From Paradevosia shaoguanensis (GTDB lineage: Bacteria; Pseudomonadota; Alphaproteobacteria; Rhizobiales; Devosiaceae), in assembly GCF_016801025.1 (NCBI RefSeq), contig NZ_CP068983.1, forward strand, positions 1,178,001 through 1,242,000: DNA of 64,000 bases, written 5' to 3'. This document shows positions 42,446 through 51,835 of the stretch, piece by piece. Numbering within the stretch: the first letter of the stretch is position 1; every line of letters starts with the position of its first letter. The notes beneath the pieces are model-generated. The model saw nothing but the letters and a program-made list of their open reading frames with translations. It searched no databases and was not told the DNA's origin. The translations under genes were made by a program, and so were the position numbers.

Positions 42446-43723
42446 TTACTGCGCGAAACCGGCCTTGGTCATCGAGGCAGCCATGCGCTGGCTCATCGAG
42501 GTGATGGCCTCATCGGGAGTCTTCTGGCCCAGCAGGGCAGCCTGCACCTCTTCGGCCAGGATTTCGGTCAGTTCGCCGCCATTGCTCCAGGTGCCAACCT
42601 CGTTGACCTGGGGATGGGCATTGTTCTGCGCCCAGGCGGTGAGATAGGCGTCATCGGCAACCACGGGGTTGGCGCGGGCCGAAATCGTGCCCGGCAGGGC
42701 GCTCTGTTCCACCGGGAACTGGGTTTGCACCGCATCGTCGCCAAGATACTTGACGAACTGCATGTTGGGATCCTTCTCGGTCGGCGGATTGCTCTGCGCG
42801 AACGAGATGATCAGGTGGGCCCACTGGATCGACACGGCCTCGTCACCCTCATGCACGACCGGAACCTGCATCGGCTTGACGTTGACGTCGAAGGCCTTGT
42901 CCTGGCCCGAGAAGCTGCGCAGGAAGGCACGCGATTGCGGCGCATCGAGATAGAAGGCGGCCGCGCTCTGGCCCACCAGGCGGCGGGCATCGGGACGGCC
43001 GATCTCGGGAGCAACCAGGCGCTCGTTCATCAGGTCGACGAGGAAGGTCAGGGCCTGACGGCTGGCATCACTGTCCACCACGACCTTCCCGCTCGGCTCG
43101 ATCACGTGGCCGCCGAAATTGTAAGCCCACATCAGGAAGTCGACGAGGATGTCGCTATTGTTCTTGGTGGCCATGGCATAGGGCACCGAATTGGGCACAG
43201 TGTCACGGACCTTGATCAGGTCGGCCTTGAACTCTTCGACGGTCTTGGGCAGCTCGGTGATGCCGGCCTGGGTCAGCACCGCCTGGTTGGCCACCATGCC
43301 GATCGAGCCGGACATCAGCGGCAGCGCATATTGCTTGCCATTGAACTGGCCCATGGCGAGAGCTTCGGGCGCATAGGTCTGGGCGAGGTAATCCTTGCCG
43401 AACACCTCGTTGTAGTCGACGAGGCCCGGCAGCGTGCTGAACATGGGCAGCCAGCGTTCGGAAATCTGCGCGACATCGGGCAGCGTCTTGGAGCGGGCGC
43501 GCAGGAACATGGTCTTCTGCATGTCGCCGAAGGCGGTGCCGATAGGCTCGACCGTCAGACCGGTCTTGGTGGTGAAGCCGTCGATAATGCGATCGACGGA
43601 GGGCTTAGCCGAGTCTTCAGCGTAGCTGTAGCCCATCCAGCTCAGATCGGCGGCCTGTGCGGCCCCGACGGTGAAGATGCCTGCTGCCAGGGCAGTGGCC
43701 ATCAGCTTGGTAATCTTCGTCAC
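42446..43723 (-). CDS. Sugar ABC transporter substrate-binding protein (SBP family 1)
   Basis: Periplasmic binding protein of 425 aa, CUT1 class. The Sec signal is MTKITKLMATALAAGIFTVG, cleaved near AQAADLSWMG. Family features are LTVEPIGTAFGDMQKTMFLR, YALPLMSGSIGMVANQAVLT and VEQSALPGTISARANPV. It carries the ligand to the two permeases and the MalK-type ATPase of the same operon. Specificity cannot be read from the sequence. Confidence 0.92.
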   Translation of the reverse strand: MTKITKLMATALAAGIFTVGAAQAADLSWMGYSYAEDSAKPSVDRIIDGFTTKTGLTVEPIGTAFGDMQKTMFLRARSKTLPDVAQISERWLPMFSTLPGLVDYNEVFGKDYLAQTYAPEALAMGQFNGKQYALPLMSGSIGMVANQAVLTQAGITELPKTVEEFKADLIKVRDTVPNSVPYAMATKNNSDILVDFLMWAYNFGGHVIEPSGKVVVDSDASRQALTFLVDLMNERLVAPEIGRPDARRLVGQSAAAFYLDAPQSRAFLRSFSGQDKAFDVNVKPMQVPVVHEGDEAVSIQWAHLIISFAQSNPPTEKDPNMQFVKYLGDDAVQTQFPVEQSALPGTISARANPVVADDAYLTAWAQNNAHPQVNEVGTWSNGGELTEILAEEVQAALLGQKTPDEAITSMSQRMAASMTKAGFAQ

Positions 43724-43777
43724 ATTGTCCTCCCTTTATGGAACTGTGTTTCAAAGCAAAAAAGTCGAAGTACCGGC

Positions 43778-43800
43778 ATTCCCCAGCGGGAAATGCCTAG
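43778..43800 (-). terminator. Hairpin after the SDR gene
   Basis: GGCATTCCC at 43778 pairs with GGGAAATGCC ending at 43800, with one bulged base. On the minus strand this follows the SDR stop and is trailed, 12 nt later, by a T6 run (read from AAAAAA at about 43761-43766). Could be a partial terminator between the SDR and binding-protein genes. Confidence 0.5.
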
Positions 43801-44603
43801 ATGACCCCTCCATCGACGATGAAGGTCTGCCCCGTGACCAGCCGCGAGTCGTCAGCGGCCAGGAACAGCGCCATGCGGGCGATGTCAGGGGGAAGCAGGT
43901 GCTCCTTGAGGCATTGGCTCTCAAGGTATTCGCGGAACTTGCCTTGGTAGATGGCCTTGGCGCGCACCACCTGCCGCTCGGTCAGAACCCAGCCCGGCGC
44001 GATGGAATTGACCCGGATGTTGCGCTCACCGACCTCACGCGCCAGCGACTTGGTCATACCCATCACCGCCGATTTAGCGGTGGTGTAGAAGATCAGGCCC
44101 GCCGCACCCTTCATCCAGGAGATCGAGCCCATATTGATGATGGCCCCGCCCCCGGCAGCCGCCATGCCCGGCAGCACCGCCTGCGCGGCGAAAAACTGGT
44201 GTCGTAAATTGGTCGCCTGCCGCTCGTCCCAATATTGGGGCGTCACGTCTTCGATCGGCATGCGGTCGTCGTTGCCGGCATTGTTGACCAGCACCTGGAA
44301 GGGGCCGGTTCGATCGGCGAGGCGCGTAATGGCGGTCCGCAGGGCGTCAATGTCGCGCAGGTCGGCGACTTCGTAGTACGGCCGCGTCCCGGTGGTCTTC
44401 TCGACGGCTTCGGCATGGGCCGCGGCGACCTCGCCGTTCAGCTCGATGAAGCCGACCTTGCAGCCCTGCCCGACGAAATGCTCCACCAGCGAGGCACCGA
44501 TGCCCGAGCCGCCGCCGGTAATCAGCACGCTCTTGCCCGCAAGGCTGGGATAGCGCGCCGTCGCGACTTCGACCTTGGCGATCAGTTCGGGATGAATGGT
44601 CAT
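43797..44603 (-). CDS. Short-chain dehydrogenase/reductase, sugar 1-dehydrogenase candidate
   Basis: A 268-aa classical SDR. It has [20 protein letters not shown] (cofactor), [11 protein letters not shown] (NNAG), the catalytic Ser in IINMGSISW and Tyr/Lys in [11 protein letters not shown], and the C-terminal TFIVDGGVI. With a lactonase domain and acid dehydratases in the same regulon, oxidation of the imported aldose at C1 is the likely role. Its ATG overlaps the ATPase stop as ATGA. Confidence 0.85.
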   Translation of the reverse strand: MTIHPELIAKVEVATARYPSLAGKSVLITGGGSGIGASLVEHFVGQGCKVGFIELNGEVAAAHAEAVEKTTGTRPYYEVADLRDIDALRTAITRLADRTGPFQVLVNNAGNDDRMPIEDVTPQYWDERQATNLRHQFFAAQAVLPGMAAAGGGAIINMGSISWMKGAAGLIFYTTAKSAVMGMTKSLAREVGERNIRVNSIAPGWVLTERQVVRAKAIYQGKFREYLESQCLKEHLLPPDIARMALFLAADDSRLVTGQTFIVDGGVI

Positions 44604-45694
44604 AGTGCCTCCAGCGCCACTGCGCGGGCCGAAGCGATGGAACGGCCATCGGCGGCGAAGACGTGGATCATCTCGGGATCGAAGGCGATGCCGATGGGCT
44701 GGTTGCGCGTCACGGCACGTTCGCCCGACAGCCGAACGACCAGCATGTCCTCACTGCCGGCCAGCACAACATAGGCATAGGTATCGCTGCCCAGGTGCTC
44801 GGTCATGCTGACCACGCCGGTCAGGGCATGCGGCTGGGTGAGATCGACCAGTTGGAGATGCTCGGGCCGGATACCGATCTCCGTCGGCGCAGCCGAAAGA
44901 CCCGCGGGGACAGTCACCTCCCCTCCCGCAACGGCAAACCGGTGTTCGCCCACCGCCCCACCGAGCGTCAGGAAGTTCATCCTGGGCGAACCGATGAAGC
45001 CGGCGACGAAGCGGTTCTGTGGCGTATTGTAGAGATCGAGAGGCGAGCCGACCTGCTCGACGCGGCCGCCATTAAGCACGACAATCTTGTCGGCCAGCGT
45101 CATCGCCTCGATCTGGTCATGGGTGACATAGACCATGGTGGTGCCCAGCCGCTCTTTCATGCGCGCGATCTCGATGCGCATTTCCACGCGCAACGAGGCA
45201 TCGAGGTTGGACAGCGGCTCATCGAACAGGAAAATGCGCGGCTCACGCACGATGGCGCGGCCGATGGCGACGCGCTGACGCTGCCCACCCGAGAGCTGGC
45301 GCGGCTTGCGGTCGAGATAGTTTTCGATACGCAGCACCTTGGCGGCCTTCTCGACGCGCTTGTTGATTTCGTCCTTGCTGGTGCCGGCCAGGCGCAGCGC
45401 ATAGCCCATATTGTCGGCCACCGACATATGCGGATAGAGCGCGTAGCTCTGGAACACCATGGCAATGCCGCGTTTGGCCGGAGGCACGTCGTTGACGATC
45501 TCGCCCTCGATGGCCATCTGCCCGACAGAGATCTCGTCCAGCCCGCAGATCAGGCGCAGCAGGGTGGACTTGCCGCAGCCGGAGGGGCCGACAAAGGCGA
45601 CGAATTCACCATCCTCGACGGTAAGATCGATGCCCTTGAGGACTTCGGTGGCGCCGAATGACTTTTTGATGCCGCTGAGTTCGAGCTTGGCCAT
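44600..45694 (-). CDS. ugpC: Sugar ABC transporter ATP-binding protein (UgpC/MalK type)
   Basis: ATPase of the CUT1 sugar importer, 364 aa. Motifs are Walker [11 protein letters not shown]-loop [10 protein letters not shown], signature [16 protein letters not shown], Walker [14 protein letters not shown] and switch VTHDQ. The C-terminal regulatory TOBE part follows from residue about 240 ([15 protein letters not shown]). It is encoded just after the IclR/SMP-30 fusion and 4 bp overlaps the SDR start. Confidence 0.93.
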   Translation of the reverse strand: MAKLELSGIKKSFGATEVLKGIDLTVEDGEFVAFVGPSGCGKSTLLRLICGLDEISVGQMAIEGEIVNDVPPAKRGIAMVFQSYALYPHMSVADNMGYALRLAGTSKDEINKRVEKAAKVLRIENYLDRKPRQLSGGQRQRVAIGRAIVREPRIFLFDEPLSNLDASLRVEMRIEIARMKERLGTTMVYVTHDQIEAMTLADKIVVLNGGRVEQVGSPLDLYNTPQNRFVAGFIGSPRMNFLTLGGAVGEHRFAVAGGEVTVPAGLSAAPTEIGIRPEHLQLVDLTQPHALTGVVSMTEHLGSDTYAYVVLAGSEDMLVVRLSGERAVTRNQPIGIAFDPEMIHVFAADGRSIASARAVALEAL

Positions 45695-45707
45695 AATGGT
45701 CTTTCAA

Positions 45708-47438
45708 TCAGCCGGCAAACATGGGGTCAGCCAGACCCTTGATGCCGGTATCGATGGCGAAGACGCTGCCGGAAAGCGGCGCGTCGGCGAGTTGGGCGGC
45801 CGAGAGGCGGATGCGGGCCGTCGTGACGAACAGGGTCTGCATATCGGGGCCGCCGAAGACACAGGAGGTGGGACGCGGTACCGGCAGGTTGATGACGCGC
45901 TCGACCTTGCCCTCGGGATCGTAGCGGGTGACGCACCAGCCATCCCAATGAGCGACCCAGACAAAACCTTCGGCATCCACGGTCAGCCCGTCCGGCTTGC
46001 CTTCGGAGGCGGGCACGGCAACGAAGGTCCGGCGATTGGCAATGGCGCCCGCTTCAAGGTCGAAGTCATAGGCATAGATCACCTGCTTGGCCGTATCGGC
46101 AAAGTAGAAGGTCTTGTCGTCCGGGCTCCAGCCCAGACCGTTGGCAACGTGGAAACCGCGATCCATTTCATAGGTTCGCCCGTCAGGATCGAGGCGCCAC
46201 AGCCGCCCCTGATCGGGCGAAGTATCGATGGCCAGCGAGCCGGCCCAGAGCCGCCCCTTGCGGTCGCATTTGCCGTCGTTGAAGCGATTGCCCGGGCGGT
46301 CGGCCTCGGGCCGTGCAATGGTGGTGATGCTGCCGCTGGCCAGGTCCAGCCCGCGAATTTCGCCGTGCATGGCGGTTACGAACCCACCGCGCGTGCGGGG
46401 GATGATGAAGCCAACCAGCTCGGGCACCGGCAAGCTGGTATAGGTGCCCTGGACGGGATCGCCGGTATGCACGGCCGGCGCCAGAATATCGACGAAATAG
46501 AGCTTGCCGTCGCGCTGGGACCAATGCGGCCCCTCGCCCAGGAAGGTGCTCGCCGGGATCACGCAGCGCACGTCGGCTCGATCGACGCCCAGCGGGCGGG
46601 GCTGGATGCCAAGCGACATGGCGAACTCTCCGAAATTGCCGGATGTGCGGCGTGCTGCTTCAATGACTTCGCGCCCGAGCGCATGCAGGCGCTCAGCCGG
46701 CAGACGGAAGGACGGACCGATAATGCCGATGGCCCCGATGGGCTCGCCGCGATGGTTGAGGACGGGCGCGGCCACCGACGAGATCCCGATATTCTGCTCG
46801 TCGATGGAGACGGCATAGCCGCGCGCCTTCGTCAGATCGAGCTGGCGGATCAGCTCGTCAAAGTCCGTCGTCGTATGGGGCGTCAGGGCTTCAAGCGGGG
46901 TGTCGACCAGCAAGGCGCGCCTTTTTTCCAGCGACATATGGGCCAGAATGGCCTTGCCCAGACCGCTGGCATAGGCGCTTGCGCGGCTGCCGACGCCATT
47001 GTTGAGCCGCAGCGGCTGCGGGACTTCCCGCTGGTCGATATAAAGGACGCTGCCGCCATCCATCACGCCGAGCCGGATAGCCTCGCCGGTGAGGTCGCGC
47101 AGGCGCTCCAGTTCCGGCTCGGCTGCGCCGCGCAGGTCGAAATCGTCCCAGACCTTATGCGCCCATTGGAAGAGGCGCGTGGCCAGCCGATAGGTCTGGT
47201 TACGCGGGTCGAACCCCAGCAGCCGCTCTTCGACCAGCGCCTGCAGCAGCCGATGCAGCGTGCCCTTGGGCATGCCGGTCTGATCCAGCAATTCGGTAAA
47301 GCGCAGTCCGGCCGGCGTTGACGCCACGATGTCGAGAATCTGGATGCCGCGCGTCAAAGCCTGCACGCCGGGGGTCGAAGGGCTCTCCACCTCGACCTCC
47401 TTGTCCGGCACGATCGTGCTCGACTGGGGCTTGCTCAT
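45708..47438 (-). CDS. IclR regulator fused to SMP-30/gluconolactonase domain
   Basis: A 576-aa two-part protein. Residues about 20-90 are the IclR winged helix (GVQALTRGIQILDIVASTPA, then GMPKGTLHRLLQALVEERLL), residues about 95-275 the IclR effector domain (GVMDGGSVLYIDQR, SSVAAPVLNHRGEPIGAIGI). Residues about 300-575 are a six-bladed SMP-30 lactonase with Glu in TFLGEGPHWS, Asn in HVANGLGWSPDD and Asp in SEGKPDGLTVDAEG, the metal-binding set. A lactonase would open an aldonolactone. The start is MSKPQSSTIVPDK with a GGGAGAG box. It probably binds the TGGAAC palindrome upstream. Confidence 0.9.
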   Translation of the reverse strand: MSKPQSSTIVPDKEVEVESPSTPGVQALTRGIQILDIVASTPAGLRFTELLDQTGMPKGTLHRLLQALVEERLLGFDPRNQTYRLATRLFQWAHKVWDDFDLRGAAEPELERLRDLTGEAIRLGVMDGGSVLYIDQREVPQPLRLNNGVGSRASAYASGLGKAILAHMSLEKRRALLVDTPLEALTPHTTTDFDELIRQLDLTKARGYAVSIDEQNIGISSVAAPVLNHRGEPIGAIGIIGPSFRLPAERLHALGREVIEAARRTSGNFGEFAMSLGIQPRPLGVDRADVRCVIPASTFLGEGPHWSQRDGKLYFVDILAPAVHTGDPVQGTYTSLPVPELVGFIIPRTRGGFVTAMHGEIRGLDLASGSITTIARPEADRPGNRFNDGKCDRKGRLWAGSLAIDTSPDQGRLWRLDPDGRTYEMDRGFHVANGLGWSPDDKTFYFADTAKQVIYAYDFDLEAGAIANRRTFVAVPASEGKPDGLTVDAEGFVWVAHWDGWCVTRYDPEGKVERVINLPVPRPTSCVFGGPDMQTLFVTTARIRLSAAQLADAPLSGSVFAIDTGIKGLADPMFAG

Positions 47439-47494
47439 ACTCTCTCCCGCCGCCGGTATTGCCCGGCTGATCGACCCAGGGCTCGTTGGCCGTG

Positions 47495-47526
47495 TTGCCA
47501 ATCGCATATCTTGGAACTAAGTTCCA
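47495..47526 (+). promoter_or_regulatory. IclR-type operator overlapping a promoter of the plus-strand sugar-acid operon
   Basis: Perfect inverted repeat TGGAAC-TAA-GTTCCA at 47512-47526, typical of IclR-family sites. A TTGCCA (47495-47500) and TAAGTT (47518-47523), spaced by 17 bp, make a plausible promoter in which the -10 lies inside the operator. The site is in the 130-bp gap between the divergent iclR fusion and the second enolase gene, so it could control both. Confidence 0.7.
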
Positions 47527-47568
47527 TGTCAACACGCCAGGCGCGAACGGTCTCGTGCAGGAGGAAAA

Positions 47569-48720
47569 GTGCGCATCACCAAAGTTGACCATTGGCTGGT
47601 CAGAATGCCGTTTACCGAAGACATCTTGTGGGGTTCTGGGCGGCGCATCGGCACCACGAGGCTGGTCTGCCGTATCGAGACCGATGCCGGAATCATCGGC
47701 TGGGGCGAGACCATTTCGCTCATCGCCAACGTGCCGGCGGTCTTTGCCGACATCGTCGCGCCGCTGGCCATCGGCTATCAGGTGTCCGATGTGGAGCGCC
47801 TGCACCGCCACGTGCTGGGCGCTGGCTTCTATCACCACAAGCGCGCCGCCGTAATGGCGATCGCCGCGCTGGAAATGGCCATGTGGGACGCGTTGGGCAA
47901 GCAGGCCAAACTGCCACTTTATGCGCTCTGGGGTGGCAAGTGGCGCCAGGACGTGGAAGCGGCCGCCTATCTGTTCACCAACGAACCCAAGGGCCTGACC
48001 GAGCGCCTCCAGCGCTTTCTCGATCGCGGCTACGAGACGTTCAAGGTCAAAATCGGCTTTGACGAACGCACCGACATCACCCTCGCCGAAGCGGCTCGCG
48101 AGGTTATCGGCTCGCACCCGCTGCGCCTCGACGTCAACGGCGCCTGGCACCCCGGCACCGCCAAGCGGCAGCTGGAAAAGCTACGCCCGTTCGACCCCGC
48201 CTATGTCGAGCAACCCCTTGAGCTTGATGATCTGGCCGGGCACGCCGCACTCGTCGCCAACTCACCCGTTCCGATCGCCCTCGACGAAAGCGCCTATACC
48301 CTGGCCGATGTCGGCAACATCGTTCGCGCCAGCGCCGCCGACGTCGTCTTGCTTGATCCGCATGAAGCCGGCGGGCTGTGGCAGACCATCAAGGCCGCCG
48401 CGATCTGCGAAGCCGTCGGCATTCCGGTGACCCTGCATTCCGGCGCCGAGCTAGCCTTGTCGCAATCGGCCTATATTCACCTGGCGGCGTCCATTCCCAA
48501 CCTTTCGCTCGCCATCGATACGGAGCGCGCCTATCTCGGCGGCGATATCAGCCCCAATTCCCCCATCCTGACCGATGGCCGCTTTGCCATCCCCGAGGAA
48601 CCCGGCCTGGGCGTCGACGTCGATGTCGACACCCTTGAGCGCTACACCGTCGACGGCATCGCCGGGGCCTATCTCGATACCTCCCGCAAGGACTGGTTCC
48701 CTACCAAACCCGCCTACTGA
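47569..48720 (+). CDS. Enolase-superfamily sugar-acid dehydratase, galactonate-dehydratase-like
   Basis: A 383-aa enzyme of the mandelate racemase/MLE type. Active-site parts: KxK in YETFKVKIGFDE, Asp in LRLDVNGAWHP, Glu in YVEQPLELDD, Asp/Glu in IALDESAYTL, then a region VVLLDPHEAGGLW where a Lys or His acid is usual, and TLHSGAELALSQ. I choose the GTG at 47569 with GGAGG 4 bp upstream. It heads the plus-strand operon with dgoK and an aldose epimerase, hence galactonate is a reasonable substrate guess. Confidence 0.85.
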   Translation: MRITKVDHWLVRMPFTEDILWGSGRRIGTTRLVCRIETDAGIIGWGETISLIANVPAVFADIVAPLAIGYQVSDVERLHRHVLGAGFYHHKRAAVMAIAALEMAMWDALGKQAKLPLYALWGGKWRQDVEAAAYLFTNEPKGLTERLQRFLDRGYETFKVKIGFDERTDITLAEAAREVIGSHPLRLDVNGAWHPGTAKRQLEKLRPFDPAYVEQPLELDDLAGHAALVANSPVPIALDESAYTLADVGNIVRASAADVVLLDPHEAGGLWQTIKAAAICEAVGIPVTLHSGAELALSQSAYIHLAASIPNLSLAIDTERAYLGGDISPNSPILTDGRFAIPEEPGLGVDVDVDTLERYTVDGIAGAYLDTSRKDWFPTKPAY

Positions 48721-48728
48721 GGCCCTAT

Positions 48729-49619
48729 ATGTACATTGCGATCGAGTGGACCTCGTCAGCGTTTCACGCCTGGCTCATGCAAGCGAACGGCGCTGTCGCG
48801 GCCGAACACCAGAGCCTCGCCGGCGTCAATTCCGTGCGAGACGGCTCTTTTGAAGCCTGCCTTCGCAGCGAAATCGGCGCTTGGCTGCCCCAAAGCAAGG
48901 CCATCCTGCTGTCAGGAATGGTGACAAGCCGCACCGGCTGGGTGGAAACCCCCTTCGCCATGACACCTGCCGGGGTCGCCGACATACTGGCTCAAGCCAT
49001 TCGCAGCGACCTGCCCGACCTGCCGCCCCTCTATTTCCTGCCAGGCATAGCGCGCCTCGACCCGCTGCCCGACGTCATGCGGGGCGAGGAAATGGGCATT
49101 TTCGGACTGGAACTGCCGCTACCCCATCTTCTCGTGCTCCCAGGCGCCCACAGCAAATGGGTGCGAACCGACGGCCAACGCATTGTCGACCTGACCACGT
49201 ACATGTCCGGCGAAATCCTCAATCTGCTGCGTCGGGATTCGCTGGTCTCCAGACTAATCCCGGCAGAATACGTGCCTAACGCCGCGGCCTTCGACCGTGG
49301 CGTTGAGATTGCGCGCGACAAGTCTCTATTGCGCGGAGGCGTATTGCAGCGCGTCTTCTCGGCCCGTTCGCTGGTTCTCTTCGACCAGTTGCCGCCGGCC
49401 GACATCGCCGACTACCTGACAGGCGTCGTCTTCGGTTCCGAGATCGTGGAAGCGCTGGCGGGCGAGGATCGGCCTGACACCGTTACAGTCCTCGGCGAGA
49501 CACCCTTAGCGGCCTCGTACCGCCGCGCACTTGCGCAGTTTGGCCTTGCCAGCCCCTTGAGTAGCGGCCGGCCATATAATGGTTTCGCCAAGCTGATTGC
49601 CGCACTCGAGAGCCGGTAA
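48729..49619 (+). CDS. dgoK: 2-dehydro-3-deoxygalactonokinase
   Basis: Phosphorylates 2-keto-3-deoxy-D-galactonate at O6; 296 aa. The family pattern is clear: MYIAIEWTSSAFHAWLMQAN (phosphate-binding loop region), SGMVTSRTGWVE, PDVMRGEEMGIFG, LLVLPGAHSKWVRTDG and STYM-like TTYMSGEI. It follows the dehydratase after 8 bp. The usual partner aldolase DgoA is not in the window, so the phosphorylated product must be cleaved by an enzyme encoded elsewhere, or by the DapA-like aldolase. Confidence 0.9.
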   Translation: MYIAIEWTSSAFHAWLMQANGAVAAEHQSLAGVNSVRDGSFEACLRSEIGAWLPQSKAILLSGMVTSRTGWVETPFAMTPAGVADILAQAIRSDLPDLPPLYFLPGIARLDPLPDVMRGEEMGIFGLELPLPHLLVLPGAHSKWVRTDGQRIVDLTTYMSGEILNLLRRDSLVSRLIPAEYVPNAAAFDRGVEIARDKSLLRGGVLQRVFSARSLVLFDQLPPADIADYLTGVVFGSEIVEALAGEDRPDTVTVLGETPLAASYRRALAQFGLASPLSSGRPYNGFAKLIAALESR

Positions 49620-49624
49620 CACTC

Positions 49625-50479
49625 TTGGCCCCGATCACCCTGACTTCCGGGCCGTTGAGAGCGGTGGCGACGCCGGACGGCGGCGGGCTGCTTGAGCTGT
49701 CGATCGAACAGAATGGCCGTCACCACCATATCCTGCGCCCTGCGAGCGCGGCTCCGGCAACGCCGCTGGATCGGGCGATGATCGTCATGGCGCCCTGGTG
49801 CAACAGGATCGGGGGCGGAGGTGTCCGGGTGGGTGATCGATTCTATCCCATTGCGCCCAATGTCGACGGCTTTCCGATGCCCCTGCACGGCACGGCCTTT
49901 CAGAACTTGTGGGCGGTCGTCGATCAGCGAGACACCCATCTAGAGATGATGCTCGACGTCCCCGCAACCGACAACTTCAACTATCAGGCCCGGATTTCAT
50001 ACACATTGTCCCCGCCTGATCTGACCGTGCGGCTGACAGTCATCAACACCGGCCGCGATCCAATGCCTTTCGGCATCGGGCTTCACCCGTGGTTCGCAAC
50101 CGACGACCGGACGTCCCTGCAGTTTCACGCAACAAAGCAGGTAATGACCGACGATTCAGGTCTTCCAACGCAGATCGGCAACCTCGTCGACGACTTCGGA
50201 ATACCCCGCGAACTGCCCGATGGACGCATTGATCACTCGTTCCTGGGCTGGGACGGCTGCGCCAAATTGCGCAATGCCGACAGCGTCGTGACTATGCGCA
50301 GCACCGCACCGATCCTGCACGTCTTCTCTCCCGGCCCGTCCGCTGAGTTCTGTTGCCTCGAACCCCAGACCACCTTTCCAAACAGCGCCAACGTCGAACC
50401 CAACGGCACCAGTTTGCTGGCGGGCAACGCGAAGGCATCGCTCGCAATGACCATCTCGCGAATTCAAACTTCGGGATGA
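49625..50479 (+). CDS. Aldose 1-epimerase (GalM-like)
   Basis: Interconverts alpha and beta anomers of a sugar; 284 aa. Features are the N-terminal beta-rich start, DRAMIVMAPWCNRIGGGG, the His pair candidates in MPLHGTAFQN and GIGLHPWFATDD, and the catalytic Glu region near ILHVFSPGPSAEFCCLEPQT. I take TTG at 49625, 5 bp after dgoK. It would provide the anomer needed by a 1-dehydrogenase, which suits the operon. Confidence 0.85.
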   Translation: MAPITLTSGPLRAVATPDGGGLLELSIEQNGRHHHILRPASAAPATPLDRAMIVMAPWCNRIGGGGVRVGDRFYPIAPNVDGFPMPLHGTAFQNLWAVVDQRDTHLEMMLDVPATDNFNYQARISYTLSPPDLTVRLTVINTGRDPMPFGIGLHPWFATDDRTSLQFHATKQVMTDDSGLPTQIGNLVDDFGIPRELPDGRIDHSFLGWDGCAKLRNADSVVTMRSTAPILHVFSPGPSAEFCCLEPQTTFPNSANVEPNGTSLLAGNAKASLAMTISRIQTSG

Positions 50480-50558
50480 GAGGGCGGGAGATCTCATTGT
50501 CGAGGAAATGTCGATGCCCCTCCGCTGACAGTTTCCCCGTCGCGTTAGCTTCCGGGAA

Positions 50559-51737
50559 CTACGCCAGTGCTTTCCCGTTGGCCGCCACGAGCTTGCCGCG
50601 CTTGAACACCTGCTTTCGAACCGGAGCAGCGACGACTGCCTCAGCGACCGTTTCGGCTTCGACAAGCACCAAGTCAGCCATGCTGCCCTTCGAAAGACCA
50701 TAGTCGCGCAGTCCCAAGACGGCCGCGCCGCCATAGGTGCAAATATCCAGAGCCACCTCGATATCGGCATCCATTCGCCAATTGTAGCGCTGACCGATAT
50801 GCATCGCCCGTTGCAGCATGTCGGCGTTGCCATAAGGCGCCCAGGTGTCACGGACGTTGTCCGAAGCGCCGGCGACGCGTACCCCCGCGCTGCGCAGCTC
50901 ATCCGCCACCGGCACAGGGCGCGAAGGCGGCATTGAGGTTATGATCGCAATGTCGGCCCTGGCCAGCTTCTCGGTGAGCCCCGCCACCCGCCGCCGATCC
51001 TGCATGCCAAGGCAAAAGGCGTGGCTGATGGCAACCTTGCCCTCCATGCCCAGAGCCAGCGTGCGTTCGACGATCATCTCGGTCGTGACGGCACCTAGTT
51101 CATCGCCCTCGTGCAGATGGATGTCGATGGGCTTGGTGTGCTTGTCCGCCAATGCAAAAATAGTGTCGAGATGCCCCTTGGGGTCACGGTCAAGACCATA
51201 GGGATCGAGACCGCCGATGAGGTCGGCGCCGTTGGCCAGCGCCTCGTCCAGCAATTCCGCCGTTCCGGGGCGGATCATGAGCCCCGATTGCGGAAAGGCT
51301 ACGATTTCGATGTCCATCACGTCCGCGTAGCGCGCTCGTGCTGCCAGCAGTCCCTCAAGCCCCTTGAGGCCGTGAACCGTGTCGATGTCGACATGGCTGC
51401 GCAGGCTAGTCGTCCCCATCGCGGCGCTGAGCGCAATGTGCTGTTCGGCCTGGTGCTCCGGGTTCAGGTCCCATTCGGTACGCAGACGGCGCTCGGTGGA
51501 AATCTTGTCGTCCAGCGTTGGCCCGGCCTGGTGCCCGCGCCAGGTCATTCCCCAAAGCGTCTTGTCGAGATGAACATGCGCATCGACAAGCCCCGGTATC
51601 ACCAGAGCATTGCCTCCGTCCACGACGGTCTCGGCTGCGGCCTGCGCCGGCCCGATGTCGGCAATGCGTCCCTCCGTGATCAAAATGTCGGTGACGGGAC
51701 CGCCCATCGGACGCACGTTTTTCAGCAGCAGGGTCAT
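50559..51737 (-). CDS. Cytosine-deaminase-like amidohydrolase (CodA family)
   Basis: A 392-aa metal-dependent hydrolase. Metal and catalytic motifs are VDAHVHLDKTLWG (HxH), IDIHLHEGDELGA, VAISHAFCLG and the Asp in VAGASDNVRDTWAPYG. This pattern is that of CodA-type deaminases, though the substrate may be another cyclic amidine or imide. I start at MTLLLKNVRPMGG; a longer frame exists upstream. It lies 98 bp after another amidohydrolase and is the last gene of a peptide-type ABC operon. Confidence 0.87.
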   Translation of the reverse strand: MTLLLKNVRPMGGPVTDILITEGRIADIGPAQAAAETVVDGGNALVIPGLVDAHVHLDKTLWGMTWRGHQAGPTLDDKISTERRLRTEWDLNPEHQAEQHIALSAAMGTTSLRSHVDIDTVHGLKGLEGLLAARARYADVMDIEIVAFPQSGLMIRPGTAELLDEALANGADLIGGLDPYGLDRDPKGHLDTIFALADKHTKPIDIHLHEGDELGAVTTEMIVERTLALGMEGKVAISHAFCLGMQDRRRVAGLTEKLARADIAIITSMPPSRPVPVADELRSAGVRVAGASDNVRDTWAPYGNADMLQRAMHIGQRYNWRMDADIEVALDICTYGGAAVLGLRDYGLSKGSMADLVLVEAETVAEAVVAAPVRKQVFKRGKLVAANGKALA

Positions 51738-51835
51738 GGCAACATCATTCGTAGTTCGGTGGGGCAGCGCCCACCTTCGGCAGGATTGATAAGGCTCCGG
51801 CACAGACGCGGAGCCTTATCGGACGACCGCTCGGA

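Noticed and set aside
45459-47321. 620-codon open frame on the plus strand across the IclR/SMP-30 fusion
   Set aside because: Shadow of the opposite-strand gene in high-GC DNA; the minus-strand product has two complete known domains.
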